This document shows, in pieces, positions 35,442 to 42,305 of a DNA stretch of 64,000 nucleotides. The stretch's first letter is position 1. Each line of letters begins with the position of its first letter. Source of the DNA: Actinomycetota bacterium (lineage in GTDB: Bacteria > Actinomycetota > Actinomycetes > Mycobacteriales > JACQDL01); assembly GCA_016201065.1 (NCBI GenBank), contig JACQDL010000006.1, positions 1 to 64,000 of the forward strand. The letters are read 5' to 3'. Both the position numbers and the translations under genes were made by a program. Below the pieces are notes generated by a model that had not been told where the DNA came from, ran no database searches, and saw only the letters and a program-made list of their open reading frames with translations.

Positions 35442-36542
35442 ATGCGAGTGCTGGTCACCGGCGGTGCCGGGTTCATCGGGTCACACGTGGTGGCCACCGT
35501 GGCGGCCGACCACGAGGTGGTGGTCCTCGACGCGCTGCTGCCCGAGGTGCACCCGGCCGGGCCGCCGGAGCTGCCGCCGGGGGTCCGGCTGGTCGTCGGC
35601 GACGTCCGGGACCGGGCTACCGTGGACGCCGCGCTGGCCGGCGTGGACGCCGTGCTGCACCAGGCGGCGATGGTCGGTCTCGGGGTGGACGTCCAGGACC
35701 TTCCGGACTACGCCGGGTGCAACGGCGTCGGTACCGCCGTGCTGCTGGCGGCGATGGCAGCGGCGGGCGTGCCACGGCTGGTGCTGGCCAGCTCGATGGT
35801 GATCTACGGCGAGGGGCGGTACCGGTGCGCCGAGCACGGCGTGGTGCGCCCCGGCCCGCGCCGCCCCGCCGCGTTGGACGCCGGCCGGTTCGAGCCACCG
35901 TGCCCGGCCTGCGGCAGCGGCAGCGCGCTGGCCGCGGAGCTGGTTCCCGAGGACGCCGCGTCGGACCCACGCAACGGGTACGCCACGACCAAACTCGCCC
36001 AGGAGCACCTGGCCAGCTCGTGGGCGCGGGTGACCGGTGGACGCGTCGCGGCGCTGCGCTACCACAACGTGTACGGGCCGCGGATGCCGCGGGACACGCC
36101 GTACGCCGGGGTGGCGGCGCTGTTCCGTAGCGCGCTGGAGCGCGGCGAGGCGCCCCGGGTCTTCGAGGACGGCGGGCAGCGGCGGGACTTCGTGCACGTG
36201 CGGGACATCGCGGTGGCCAACGACGCCGCGCTGCGCTGGACGGCGGCCGCGGAGCCGGGGACCAGCCGCGCCTTCAACATCGGCAGCGGCACGACCCGCA
36301 CGGTCGGTGACCTCGCCGCCGCGCTGGCCACGGCCCGCGGCGGGCCGGCACCCGTCGTCACCGGGGAGTACCGGCTGGGCGACGTCCGGCACATCACGGC
36401 AGACTCCTGCCGGGCCCGCGCCGAGCTCGGCTGGCGACCCGAGGTGGACTTCGGGGCGGGCATGGCGGAGTTCGCCACCGCGCCACTGCGCGCTGCCAGC
36501 ACGGCGCCACTGCGCGCAGCCAGCACGGCGCCACGGCGGTGA
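35442..36542 (+). CDS. NAD-dependent sugar epimerase/dehydratase
   Basis: A 366-residue extended SDR enzyme acting on nucleotide sugars. NAD-binding TGGAGFIGSHV is at residue 7 onward; the active site is YATTK; RYHNVYGPRM and VHVRDIAVAN are typical of UDP-glucose 4-epimerase relatives. An insert with CAEHG and CPACG around residue 128-160 could bind a metal. The C-terminus is a low-complexity tail from a 24-bp repeat. ATG 35442 is the family start; no strong ribosome binding site is seen. The GTGA overlap with the next gene makes it the head of a four-gene glycan-type operon. The sugar is unknown. Confidence 0.9.
   Translation: MRVLVTGGAGFIGSHVVATVAADHEVVVLDALLPEVHPAGPPELPPGVRLVVGDVRDRATVDAALAGVDAVLHQAAMVGLGVDVQDLPDYAGCNGVGTAVLLAAMAAAGVPRLVLASSMVIYGEGRYRCAEHGVVRPGPRRPAALDAGRFEPPCPACGSGSALAAELVPEDAASDPRNGYATTKLAQEHLASSWARVTGGRVAALRYHNVYGPRMPRDTPYAGVAALFRSALERGEAPRVFEDGGQRRDFVHVRDIAVANDAALRWTAAAEPGTSRAFNIGSGTTRTVGDLAAALATARGGPAPVVTGEYRLGDVRHITADSCRARAELGWRPEVDFGAGMAEFATAPLRAASTAPLRAASTAPRR
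36480..36527. repeat. 24-bp tandem repeat x2 at the epimerase 3' end
   Basis: Two copies of a 24-bp unit (one base different) plus a partial third encode a repeated APLRAAST tail. The period keeps the frame. The tail lies beyond the enzyme fold. Confidence 0.85.
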
Positions 36543-37255
36543 GCCGCCGACCCGCACCACCGCCCACAATCGACCTGATCCTGCCCTGCCTGGACGAGGC
36601 CGCCGCGCTGCCGTGGGTGCTGGCGCGGGTCCCGCCCGGGGTGCGGGCGGTTGTCGTGGACAACGGCTCGACCGACGGTTCGGCGGAGGTCGCGGCCCGG
36701 CACGACGCGCTCGTCGTGCACGAGACCCGTCGCGGCTTCGGGGCCGCCTGCCATGCCGGCCTGCTGGCGGCGACCGCGCCGTACGTCGCGTTCTGCGACG
36801 CCGACGCCTCGCTGGACCCGGCGCAGCTCGACCTGGTCACCGGTCCGGTCCTCGGCGGTGCCGCCGACCTGGTGCTCGGCCGGCGGGTGCCCGCCGGTCG
36901 CGGTGCCTGGCCGGTGCACGCCCGGCTGGGCAACCGTGCGGTCGCCTGGCGGCTGCGCCGCCGGACCGGTCTGGCGGTCCGGGACCTTGGTCCGATGCGG
37001 TGCGCCCCGCGCGAACGGTTGCTCGGGCTCGGGGTCACCGACCGCCGCTCCGGATACCCGCTGGAGGTGGTGCTGCGGGCGGCGCTGGCCGGCTGGCGGG
37101 TGGTCGAGGTGCCGGTGGGCTACCGGCCGCGGACCGGCCGGTCGAAGGTCACCGGGACGGTGCGCGGCACGCTCCAGGCGGTCCGTGACATGGACCGGGT
37201 GCTGCGCGCGGCGGCACGGGTCGAGGGCGGGCTGGATCTGGCGGGTGCCGGGTGA
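36539..37255 (+). CDS. Family 2 glycosyltransferase
   Basis: A 238-residue inverting GT-A transferase, with LILPCLDEAAALPWVL, the nucleotide-sugar strand VVVDNGSTDGSAE, and the metal-binding CDADASLDP. No transmembrane segment is seen, so it is cytoplasmic or peripheral. It resembles the polyprenol-phosphate sugar transferases in overall size. GTG 36539 overlaps the epimerase stop; its own stop overlaps the next start. It may transfer the sugar made by the epimerase; donor and acceptor are unknown. Confidence 0.9.
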   Translation: MSRRPAPPPTIDLILPCLDEAAALPWVLARVPPGVRAVVVDNGSTDGSAEVAARHDALVVHETRRGFGAACHAGLLAATAPYVAFCDADASLDPAQLDLVTGPVLGGAADLVLGRRVPAGRGAWPVHARLGNRAVAWRLRRRTGLAVRDLGPMRCAPRERLLGLGVTDRRSGYPLEVVLRAALAGWRVVEVPVGYRPRTGRSKVTGTVRGTLQAVRDMDRVLRAAARVEGGLDLAGAG

Positions 37256-37893
37256 GCGCCGGCACGACGCTGCTGGTGCTGGCCAAGGAGCCGGTACCGG
37301 GGCGGGTGAAGACCAGGCTGCATCCGGCGTTCAGCCCGGCCGAGGCCGCCAGGCTGGCCGCTGCGGCGCTGGCCGACACCCTGGACGCGGTGCGGGCCAC
37401 CCCGGCCGCCCGGCGGGTCCTGGTGCTGGCCGGCCGCCCCGGCCCCTGGCTGCCACCGGGTTTCGAGGTGCAACCGCAGGTCGCGGGCGGGCTGGATCGG
37501 CGGCTCGCGGCGGCGCTGGGTGGGTGTGCGGGACCGTGCCTGCTCGTCGGGATGGACACCCCGCAGCTCACCCCGGCGCTGCTGGATGTCGGCTGGGGCG
37601 AGGTGGACGCGTGGTTCGGGCCGGCCGCCGACGGTGGCTACTGGGCGCTCGGGCTCCGCTCCCCCACCCCGGAGCTGGCCGGCCGGCTGCTGCACGGCGT
37701 GCCGATGTCGAGCATCGGCACCGGCGCGGCGCAGCGCGACCGGCTGCATGCGGCGGGCCTGCGGGTCGGGCTGCTGCCGATGCTGCGGGACGTGGACACC
37801 GTGACCGACGCGGATGAGGTGGCCGCGCTCGCGCCGGCCACCCGCTTCGCCCGCACCCTCGCCGATCTCACCCGCCAGCCGGCCGCCCGATGA
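37252..37893 (+). CDS. DUF2064 / TIGR04282-type glycosyltransferase
   Basis: A 213-residue protein of the DUF2064 family, which has a nucleotidyltransferase-like GT-A fold. The signature LAKEPVPGRVKTRLHPAFS opens the protein, followed by LLVGMDTPQLTPALL and FGPAADGGYWALGL. Family members often sit beside GT2 genes, as here. Activity is unproven; it may activate or transfer a sugar phosphate. GTGA and ATGA overlaps on both sides show it belongs to the same operon. Confidence 0.88.
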   Translation: MSAGTTLLVLAKEPVPGRVKTRLHPAFSPAEAARLAAAALADTLDAVRATPAARRVLVLAGRPGPWLPPGFEVQPQVAGGLDRRLAAALGGCAGPCLLVGMDTPQLTPALLDVGWGEVDAWFGPAADGGYWALGLRSPTPELAGRLLHGVPMSSIGTGAAQRDRLHAAGLRVGLLPMLRDVDTVTDADEVAALAPATRFARTLADLTRQPAAR

Positions 37894-38519
37894 CGGCGTG
37901 GACCCTCTACGACGAGGCGCTGGCCCACCGCACCCCCTACGACCTGGTACTCCGGGCCAGCGACGGGCGGCGCTGGCCGTTCCCGGTGAGCAGCTGGTGC
38001 GCGACCGTGAACCGCTCCGACCGGGCCCTGATCGCCCGGTGCACCGGCCCGACGCTGGACGTGGGGTGTGGACCCGGCCGGCTGGTCGCCGCGCTCGCCG
38101 GGCGCGGCGTGCCGGCGCTCGGCGTCGACCCGAGCCCGGCGGCCGTACGCAGCACCCACGCCCGGGGCGCGGTCGCGCTGCGCCGCAGCATCTACGACCG
38201 GCTGCCCGGTGAGGGCCGCTGGAACCACGTCCTGCTCATCGACGGCAACATCGGCATCGGCGGTGACGTGCCGCGGCTGCTGGCCCGGGTCGGTGAGCTG
38301 CTCGGCCCGGCCGGCGAGGCGCTGGTGGAGGTGCACCGTTCCGACACCCACGAGGTGCTCGACGTGCGGTTGGAGCATCCCGATGGCCGGTCCGGTCCGG
38401 CCTGGCCGTGGGCCCGGGTGGGGTTGACCGCGCTGCGCGGGATCGCCGCCGGGACCGGTCTCAGGGTGACGGGTCACTGGCGGCGCGGCGGGCGCCGTTT
38501 CGCCGTGCTCGCCCGCTGA
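37890..38519 (+). CDS. Class I SAM-dependent methyltransferase
   Basis: A 209-residue methyltransferase with SAM-binding motif I in LDVGCGPGRLVAALAGRG and a following acidic VDPSPAAV. The rest (LLIDGNIGIGGDVPRLLARV, and EVHRSDTHEVLDVRLEHPDG) is distinctive for this cluster's enzyme. It is the fourth gene of the epimerase operon (ATGA overlap with the third) and may methylate the glycan product. Its last 59 bases overlap the convergent membrane-protein gene, where a 15-bp repeat array begins just after its stop. Confidence 0.88.
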   Translation: MTAWTLYDEALAHRTPYDLVLRASDGRRWPFPVSSWCATVNRSDRALIARCTGPTLDVGCGPGRLVAALAGRGVPALGVDPSPAAVRSTHARGAVALRRSIYDRLPGEGRWNHVLLIDGNIGIGGDVPRLLARVGELLGPAGEALVEVHRSDTHEVLDVRLEHPDGRSGPAWPWARVGLTALRGIAAGTGLRVTGHWRRGGRRFAVLAR

Positions 38520-38973
38520 GCCGCCCCGCGCCGGGCCGCCCCGCGCCGAGCCGCCCCGCGCCGGGCCGCCCCGCGCCGAGCCGCCCCGCGACCAGGTGCG
38601 CGGCGCCGAGCACGCCGACCGCGGCCAGGCCGGCCCCGACCAGCTGCCCCGCTGACGCGGCCGGGTGCACGGTCGGGTTGCCCGCCCCGGCCGGGCTCTG
38701 CCATGCCGGCACGACCAGCAGCAGGCACACCCCGGTGAGCACCAGCAGCGGCCCGAGCAGCCGCGGTACCCGCCGTACCCGGCTGCGGGCCAGCAGCCAG
38801 CCGGTGCCGAACACCACCGGCGCGAGGACCCCGTCGTGCCCGACCACCCCGGCCGCCAGCCAGGTCAGGACGTCCTTCGAACCGGTGACACCGGCCTGCG
38901 CCAGCAGGCTCCAGACGCCGAACCCGAGCGCCACCACCCCGGCGAGGACGAGCAGCACCCGGCCGGCGCGCAT
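38461..38973 (-). CDS. Small membrane protein downstream of the molybdenum enzyme
   Basis: A 170-residue protein with four hydrophobic segments: at the N-terminus (RVLLVLAGVVALGFGVWSLL), about 40-62, about 70-95 (LGPLLVLTGVCLLLVVPAW) and about 110-130. The C-terminal 35 residues are a Gly/Ala/Arg/Pro repeat made by the 15-bp array at 38521-38590. ATG 38973 overlaps the oxidoreductase stop (TGATG), so it is translated with it and may serve the same electron path. The 3' end overlaps the methyltransferase gene by 59 bases, so the tail may be a recent extension by repeat growth. Confidence 0.65.
   Translation of the reverse strand: MRAGRVLLVLAGVVALGFGVWSLLAQAGVTGSKDVLTWLAAGVVGHDGVLAPVVFGTGWLLARSRVRRVPRLLGPLLVLTGVCLLLVVPAWQSPAGAGNPTVHPAASAGQLVGAGLAAVGVLGAAHLVAGRLGAGRPGAGRLGAGRPGAGRLSGRARRNGARRAASDPSP
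38521..38590. repeat. 15-bp tandem repeat, about 4.7 copies
   Basis: Units CCGCCCCGCGCCGGG and CCGCCCCGCGCCGAG alternate, giving a 30-bp superunit. It starts two bases after the methyltransferase stop and encodes, on the minus strand, the repeated tail of the small membrane protein. Confidence 0.9.
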
Positions 38974-40112
38974 CAGATCACCTCGATCCGGGTCAGCCAC
39001 TTGGTCTGCAGCACGCCGGGGCGGTTCGGGGCGATCAGCCGGGCAGGGTAGCCATGGTCCGGGTGCAGCGGCGCACCGCCGACGGCGAGCGCGATCAGGG
39101 TGTCGGGATGCGCAGCCTGGGTCGGGCCGACCATCGAGGTGCGGTACGGGCCGGACCGCTCCAGCGACCCGACCCGCGCCGATGCCCCGGTCGGGGCGCC
39201 GGCCAGTGCCAGCAGCTCCCGCAGCGGCACCCCGGTCCACACCACGGTGCTGCTCCACCCCTCCACGCAGGCGATCGGCAGCGCCACCGTCCGCTGCGGG
39301 AGCTCCCGCAGCTCGGCGAGGGTGAGGGCGAGCGAGCGGGGCCCGATCACCCGCAGCCGGTACGCCGGGTCGCCGAGGGCGGCTCGCACACCGGCCTGCG
39401 CCGCGGTCTTGTTCACCGGCAGCCGTTGCGGCCCGACGCCGGCACGGCGGGGTGCCAGCACCGCCAGCGGCGCCAGCGGCCGCACGGTCTGCCCGGCCGA
39501 GAGCAGGGTGACGGCACCAGCCGTCCCGAATGCGGTGGCCAGGAACCGGCGCCGCCCCTGGGCGACCCCGGCGGGCTCCGGGTCAGGCTCCGGGTCACCC
39601 GCCCCGCCGGGTCCGCCGCCCGCCCGCCGCGGTGTCAGCGGCAGCCTGGCCGCCAGATGCAGGCACAGCGCCCCGGCGGCCACCCAGGCAACGGCGTAGT
39701 GCGCCGCGGTGAAGGAGAACGGCCACGGGTACCACTGCGCGGCGTTCGCCACCCCGGTGACCAGCTCGAAGATCACCGCCGCGACGAGCGCGGCGACCGA
39801 GGCGCGCTCGGCGGCGTGCCCGAGCGAACGCAGCGGCGGCCAGGCGAAGAGCCGCGGGTAGACCACCCACAGCTTGGCGAGCAGCAGCGGCACGGCGGCG
39901 AACCCGCTCGCCACGTGCAGCCCCTGGGAGAGCTGGTACCCCCAGGCGGGGCTCGCCGGCAGGTCGAACCAGCCGGGTGGGTGCTGGAGGAGGTGCGACC
40001 ACAACCCGGTGAGGAAGCATGTCGCGATCGCCGCGCCCAGCCAGCGTCCCACCGCCGTCGCGGTGCGCGGCTCATGCAGGTCGACGGCGAAACGGGGACG
40101 TGGTGGCCTCAC
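38973..40112 (-). CDS. Membrane molybdopterin-dependent oxidoreductase
   Basis: A 379-residue fusion. Residues about 20-160 hold four membrane helices with conserved-looking histidines (TGLWSHLLQH, LHVASG, AAHYAVAWV), as in b-type cytochrome or DUF4405 domains. A further hydrophobic, Arg-rich-led segment (QGRRRFLATAFG) at about 187-207 leads to an extracytoplasmic sulfite-oxidase-type molybdopterin domain. The molybdenum-ligating cysteine is probably Cys282 in ALPIACVEGWS; the end GYPARLIAPNRPG is typical. It would oxidise or reduce a small molecule outside the cell, passing electrons to the membrane domain. GTG 40112 lacks a clear ribosome binding site. It is 101 bases from a divergent GT-C gene. 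Confidence 0.87.
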   Translation of the reverse strand: MRPPRPRFAVDLHEPRTATAVGRWLGAAIATCFLTGLWSHLLQHPPGWFDLPASPAWGYQLSQGLHVASGFAAVPLLLAKLWVVYPRLFAWPPLRSLGHAAERASVAALVAAVIFELVTGVANAAQWYPWPFSFTAAHYAVAWVAAGALCLHLAARLPLTPRRAGGGPGGAGDPEPDPEPAGVAQGRRRFLATAFGTAGAVTLLSAGQTVRPLAPLAVLAPRRAGVGPQRLPVNKTAAQAGVRAALGDPAYRLRVIGPRSLALTLAELRELPQRTVALPIACVEGWSSTVVWTGVPLRELLALAGAPTGASARVGSLERSGPYRTSMVGPTQAAHPDTLIALAVGGAPLHPDHGYPARLIAPNRPGVLQTKWLTRIEVI

Positions 40113-40213
40113 GTGCCGACGGTACGGCGCCGCGGGCGGCCAGGAGCCTTACGGATCACGGACGTGTCGCGGCGGAGCCGGTCGACGCCGCCCGGCCGTG
40201 CCAGGGTGGCCGC

Positions 40214-41545
40214 GTGGTGACCCAACGCAGGTGGTCGGTCCTCGCCGCGGCCGGGTTCGCCGGGCTGCTGGTCTGCTCGGTGGTCGGGTGGCGGCTGGGT
40301 GGGTTGGACCACGCCCGGTGGCCCCGGGCCTGGGTGTACGCCGGGCAGTGGACGGCGTTCGTCGTCGGGGCGCTGGCGATCCGCCGGGTCAGCGGGTCCC
40401 GCGTGGTCTCGCTGATCGTGCTGGGCGGCGCGCTGCTGCAACTGCTGGCCGTCCTCTGGCCGCCGCGCACCACCGACGACTTCTACCGCTACCTCTGGGA
40501 TGGCCGGGTGCAGGCGCACGGCATCGACCCGTACCGGTACGCCCCGATCGACCCCGCGCTGACCAGCCTGCGGGACCCGTGGCTGTTCCCCGGACCGGGC
40601 GATCACACCCTGATCAACCACCGCGCCGTGCCGACCATCTACCCGCCGGTGGCCCAGCTCTACTTCCTGCTGGTGCACCTCGTGCCCGGTGAACGGCGCC
40701 TGCCGCTCCAGCTGGCCGCCGCGCTGCTGGCGGTGGCGACCTCGATGCTGCTGGTGGTGGCCACCCGCCGGACCGGTGTCGACCCCCGGGCGGTGGTGTG
40801 GTGGGCGTGGTGCCCGACCGTCGTGCTGGAGGCCGGCAACGACGCGCACGTCGACGTCCTCGGTGCGTTCTTCTGCGTGGCCGGGCTCGCGGTCCTGGCG
40901 GGACGGATCGGCGAACGGTCCGCGGGCCGGTCACGAGCCGGGCTCGCCGCCGGGGCGCTCCTGGGCGCCGCCGTCGGGGTGAAGTTCCTGCCCGGACTGC
41001 TCGGCCCGGCGCTGGCCCGGCACCGGTGGCGGTGGGCGCTGCTCGGCGGCGCGACGGCCGTGCTCGCCGGCAGCTACCTGCCGCACCTGCTCGCGGTGGG
41101 GCCGCGGGTGTTCGGTTTCCTCCCCGGTTACCTCGCCGAGGAGCGGTTCTCCGGGGCGGACCGGTACCCGCTGCTCGGTCTGCTGCTCCCCGGACCGGTG
41201 GCCGCGGTGGCCGGTGTCGCCGTGATCGCCGCGGTGGCGCTCGCCGTCTGGTGGCGGGCCGACCCGGCCCGGCCGGTCGCGGGCGGTGTCGTGCTGGTCG
41301 GCGTGACGTTCTGCGTGCTGGCGCCGGAGTACCCGTGGTACGCGCTGGTGCTCGTCGTGCTCGCGGCGCTCGCCGACCAGGCGCGCTGGCTGGCGATCGC
41401 CGCCGCGGGCTGGCCGGCGTACCTGGTGGGCTCGCTGCACCTGCCGATCGTCGGTACCCGGGCGGTCAGCTACGGCACGGCCGCACTGCTGGTGCTCGCG
41501 GTGTGGCTGATCCGCCGCCGGGTCGGAACAGTCACCGGCTGCTGA
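40214..41545 (+). CDS. Polytopic GT-C type glycosyltransferase (GT87/DUF2029-like)
   Basis: A 443-residue membrane protein with ten or more hydrophobic segments. The early loop TTDDFYRYLWDGRVQAHGID has the acidic pair typical of GT-C polyprenol-phosphate-sugar-dependent transferases, followed by YPPVAQLYFLLVH and the conserved-looking EAGNDAHVDVLGAF and VKFLPGLLGPA. Such enzymes add mannose or another sugar to lipid-linked or cell-wall glycans at the outer face. GTG 40214 follows CAGGGTGG. It stands beside the epimerase cluster and may act in the same pathway. Confidence 0.83.
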   Translation: MVTQRRWSVLAAAGFAGLLVCSVVGWRLGGLDHARWPRAWVYAGQWTAFVVGALAIRRVSGSRVVSLIVLGGALLQLLAVLWPPRTTDDFYRYLWDGRVQAHGIDPYRYAPIDPALTSLRDPWLFPGPGDHTLINHRAVPTIYPPVAQLYFLLVHLVPGERRLPLQLAAALLAVATSMLLVVATRRTGVDPRAVVWWAWCPTVVLEAGNDAHVDVLGAFFCVAGLAVLAGRIGERSAGRSRAGLAAGALLGAAVGVKFLPGLLGPALARHRWRWALLGGATAVLAGSYLPHLLAVGPRVFGFLPGYLAEERFSGADRYPLLGLLLPGPVAAVAGVAVIAAVALAVWWRADPARPVAGGVVLVGVTFCVLAPEYPWYALVLVVLAALADQARWLAIAAAGWPAYLVGSLHLPIVGTRAVSYGTAALLVLAVWLIRRRVGTVTGC

Positions 41546-41570
41546 GGCTGGACCTGGTCACCGCGCTCAG

Positions 41571-41608
41571 ATACAGTCCCGTATCCGAGATCACATACAG
41601 GGCTGTAT
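41571..41608. promoter_or_regulatory. Two TetR-type operators before the TetR gene
   Basis: Two 14-bp dyads, ATACAGTCCCGTAT (41571-41584) and ATACAGGGCTGTAT (41595-41608), lie with centres 24 bases apart. The second has perfect ATACAG/CTGTAT arms; the first has one mismatch. Outer arms CTCAGATACAG and CTGTATCTGAG also pair exactly over 41566-41613. The pair ends 23 bases before the TetR start, so the regulator very probably represses its own transcription here. Confidence 0.75.
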
Positions 41609-41631
41609 CTGAGTTGCGGAACGGAGCCTCA

Positions 41632-42249
41632 GTGGTGCGACGGAGCGAGCAACAGGCGCAGACCCGAAGGCGCCTCGTGGACTCGGCAGAGCGGGCCTTC
41701 GTGGCCCACGGCTTCGACGTCGCCTCGCTGGAGCAGATCACCCGGGACGCCGGCCTCACCCGGGGCGCGTTCTACGCGAACTTCGCCGACAAGGGCCAGC
41801 TGCTGGCGGCGGTCGCCGAGCGGGTGTTCGCCCGGCACGCGACGGCACTGGACGCGGTCGACGTGCGTGCGCCGGCCCAGACCTGGTTTCGGGCGATCCC
41901 GCGCCGTGGACCGTGGTTCGCCCTCTGCCTGGAAGCCGTCCGGGCCGGAATCGACGAGCCGACCGTCCGGGACCGGATCGAGGCTGCCTGGGGGCTGCTC
42001 AGCGCGGCCGTCGAACGGCTGGTCGAGCGGGCGATCGCCGCCCACCAGCTGCGCCCGCTGCTGCCGGCGCGCGACCTGGCCGCCGTTCTCGTGGCGGTGC
42101 GGATCGGTGTCCTGGTCGAACGCGAGCTGACCGCAGATCCGCTGGCGCCGGGAACCTACCCGCTGGTCGTCGCCCAGCTGCTCGGTCTGGTCGAGGGCGG
42201 CGGACGCGAGGCGAGCCCCGGGCCGGCGGTACCACCCACAGCTGGCTGA
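41632..42249 (+). CDS. TetR/AcrR-family transcriptional regulator
   Basis: A 205-residue repressor. The N-terminal helix-turn-helix is clear: RRRLVDSAERAFVAHGF, ASLEQITRDAGLTRGAFYAN and FADKGQLLAAVAERV. The C-terminal domain (about 75-195) is helical and binds an unknown ligand. GTG 41632 has ACGGAG five bases upstream; GTG 41635 follows directly. Two matching operators precede it. The repeat-protein gene follows 56 bases later on the same strand and could be a target. Confidence 0.92.
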   Translation: MVRRSEQQAQTRRRLVDSAERAFVAHGFDVASLEQITRDAGLTRGAFYANFADKGQLLAAVAERVFARHATALDAVDVRAPAQTWFRAIPRRGPWFALCLEAVRAGIDEPTVRDRIEAAWGLLSAAVERLVERAIAAHQLRPLLPARDLAAVLVAVRIGVLVERELTADPLAPGTYPLVVAQLLGLVEGGGREASPGPAVPPTAG

Positions 42250-42305
42250 CCGGGTCACCGGTGCCGGCAAGCGCACCTTCCGACAACACGCAGAGGAGCC
42301 ACGTG

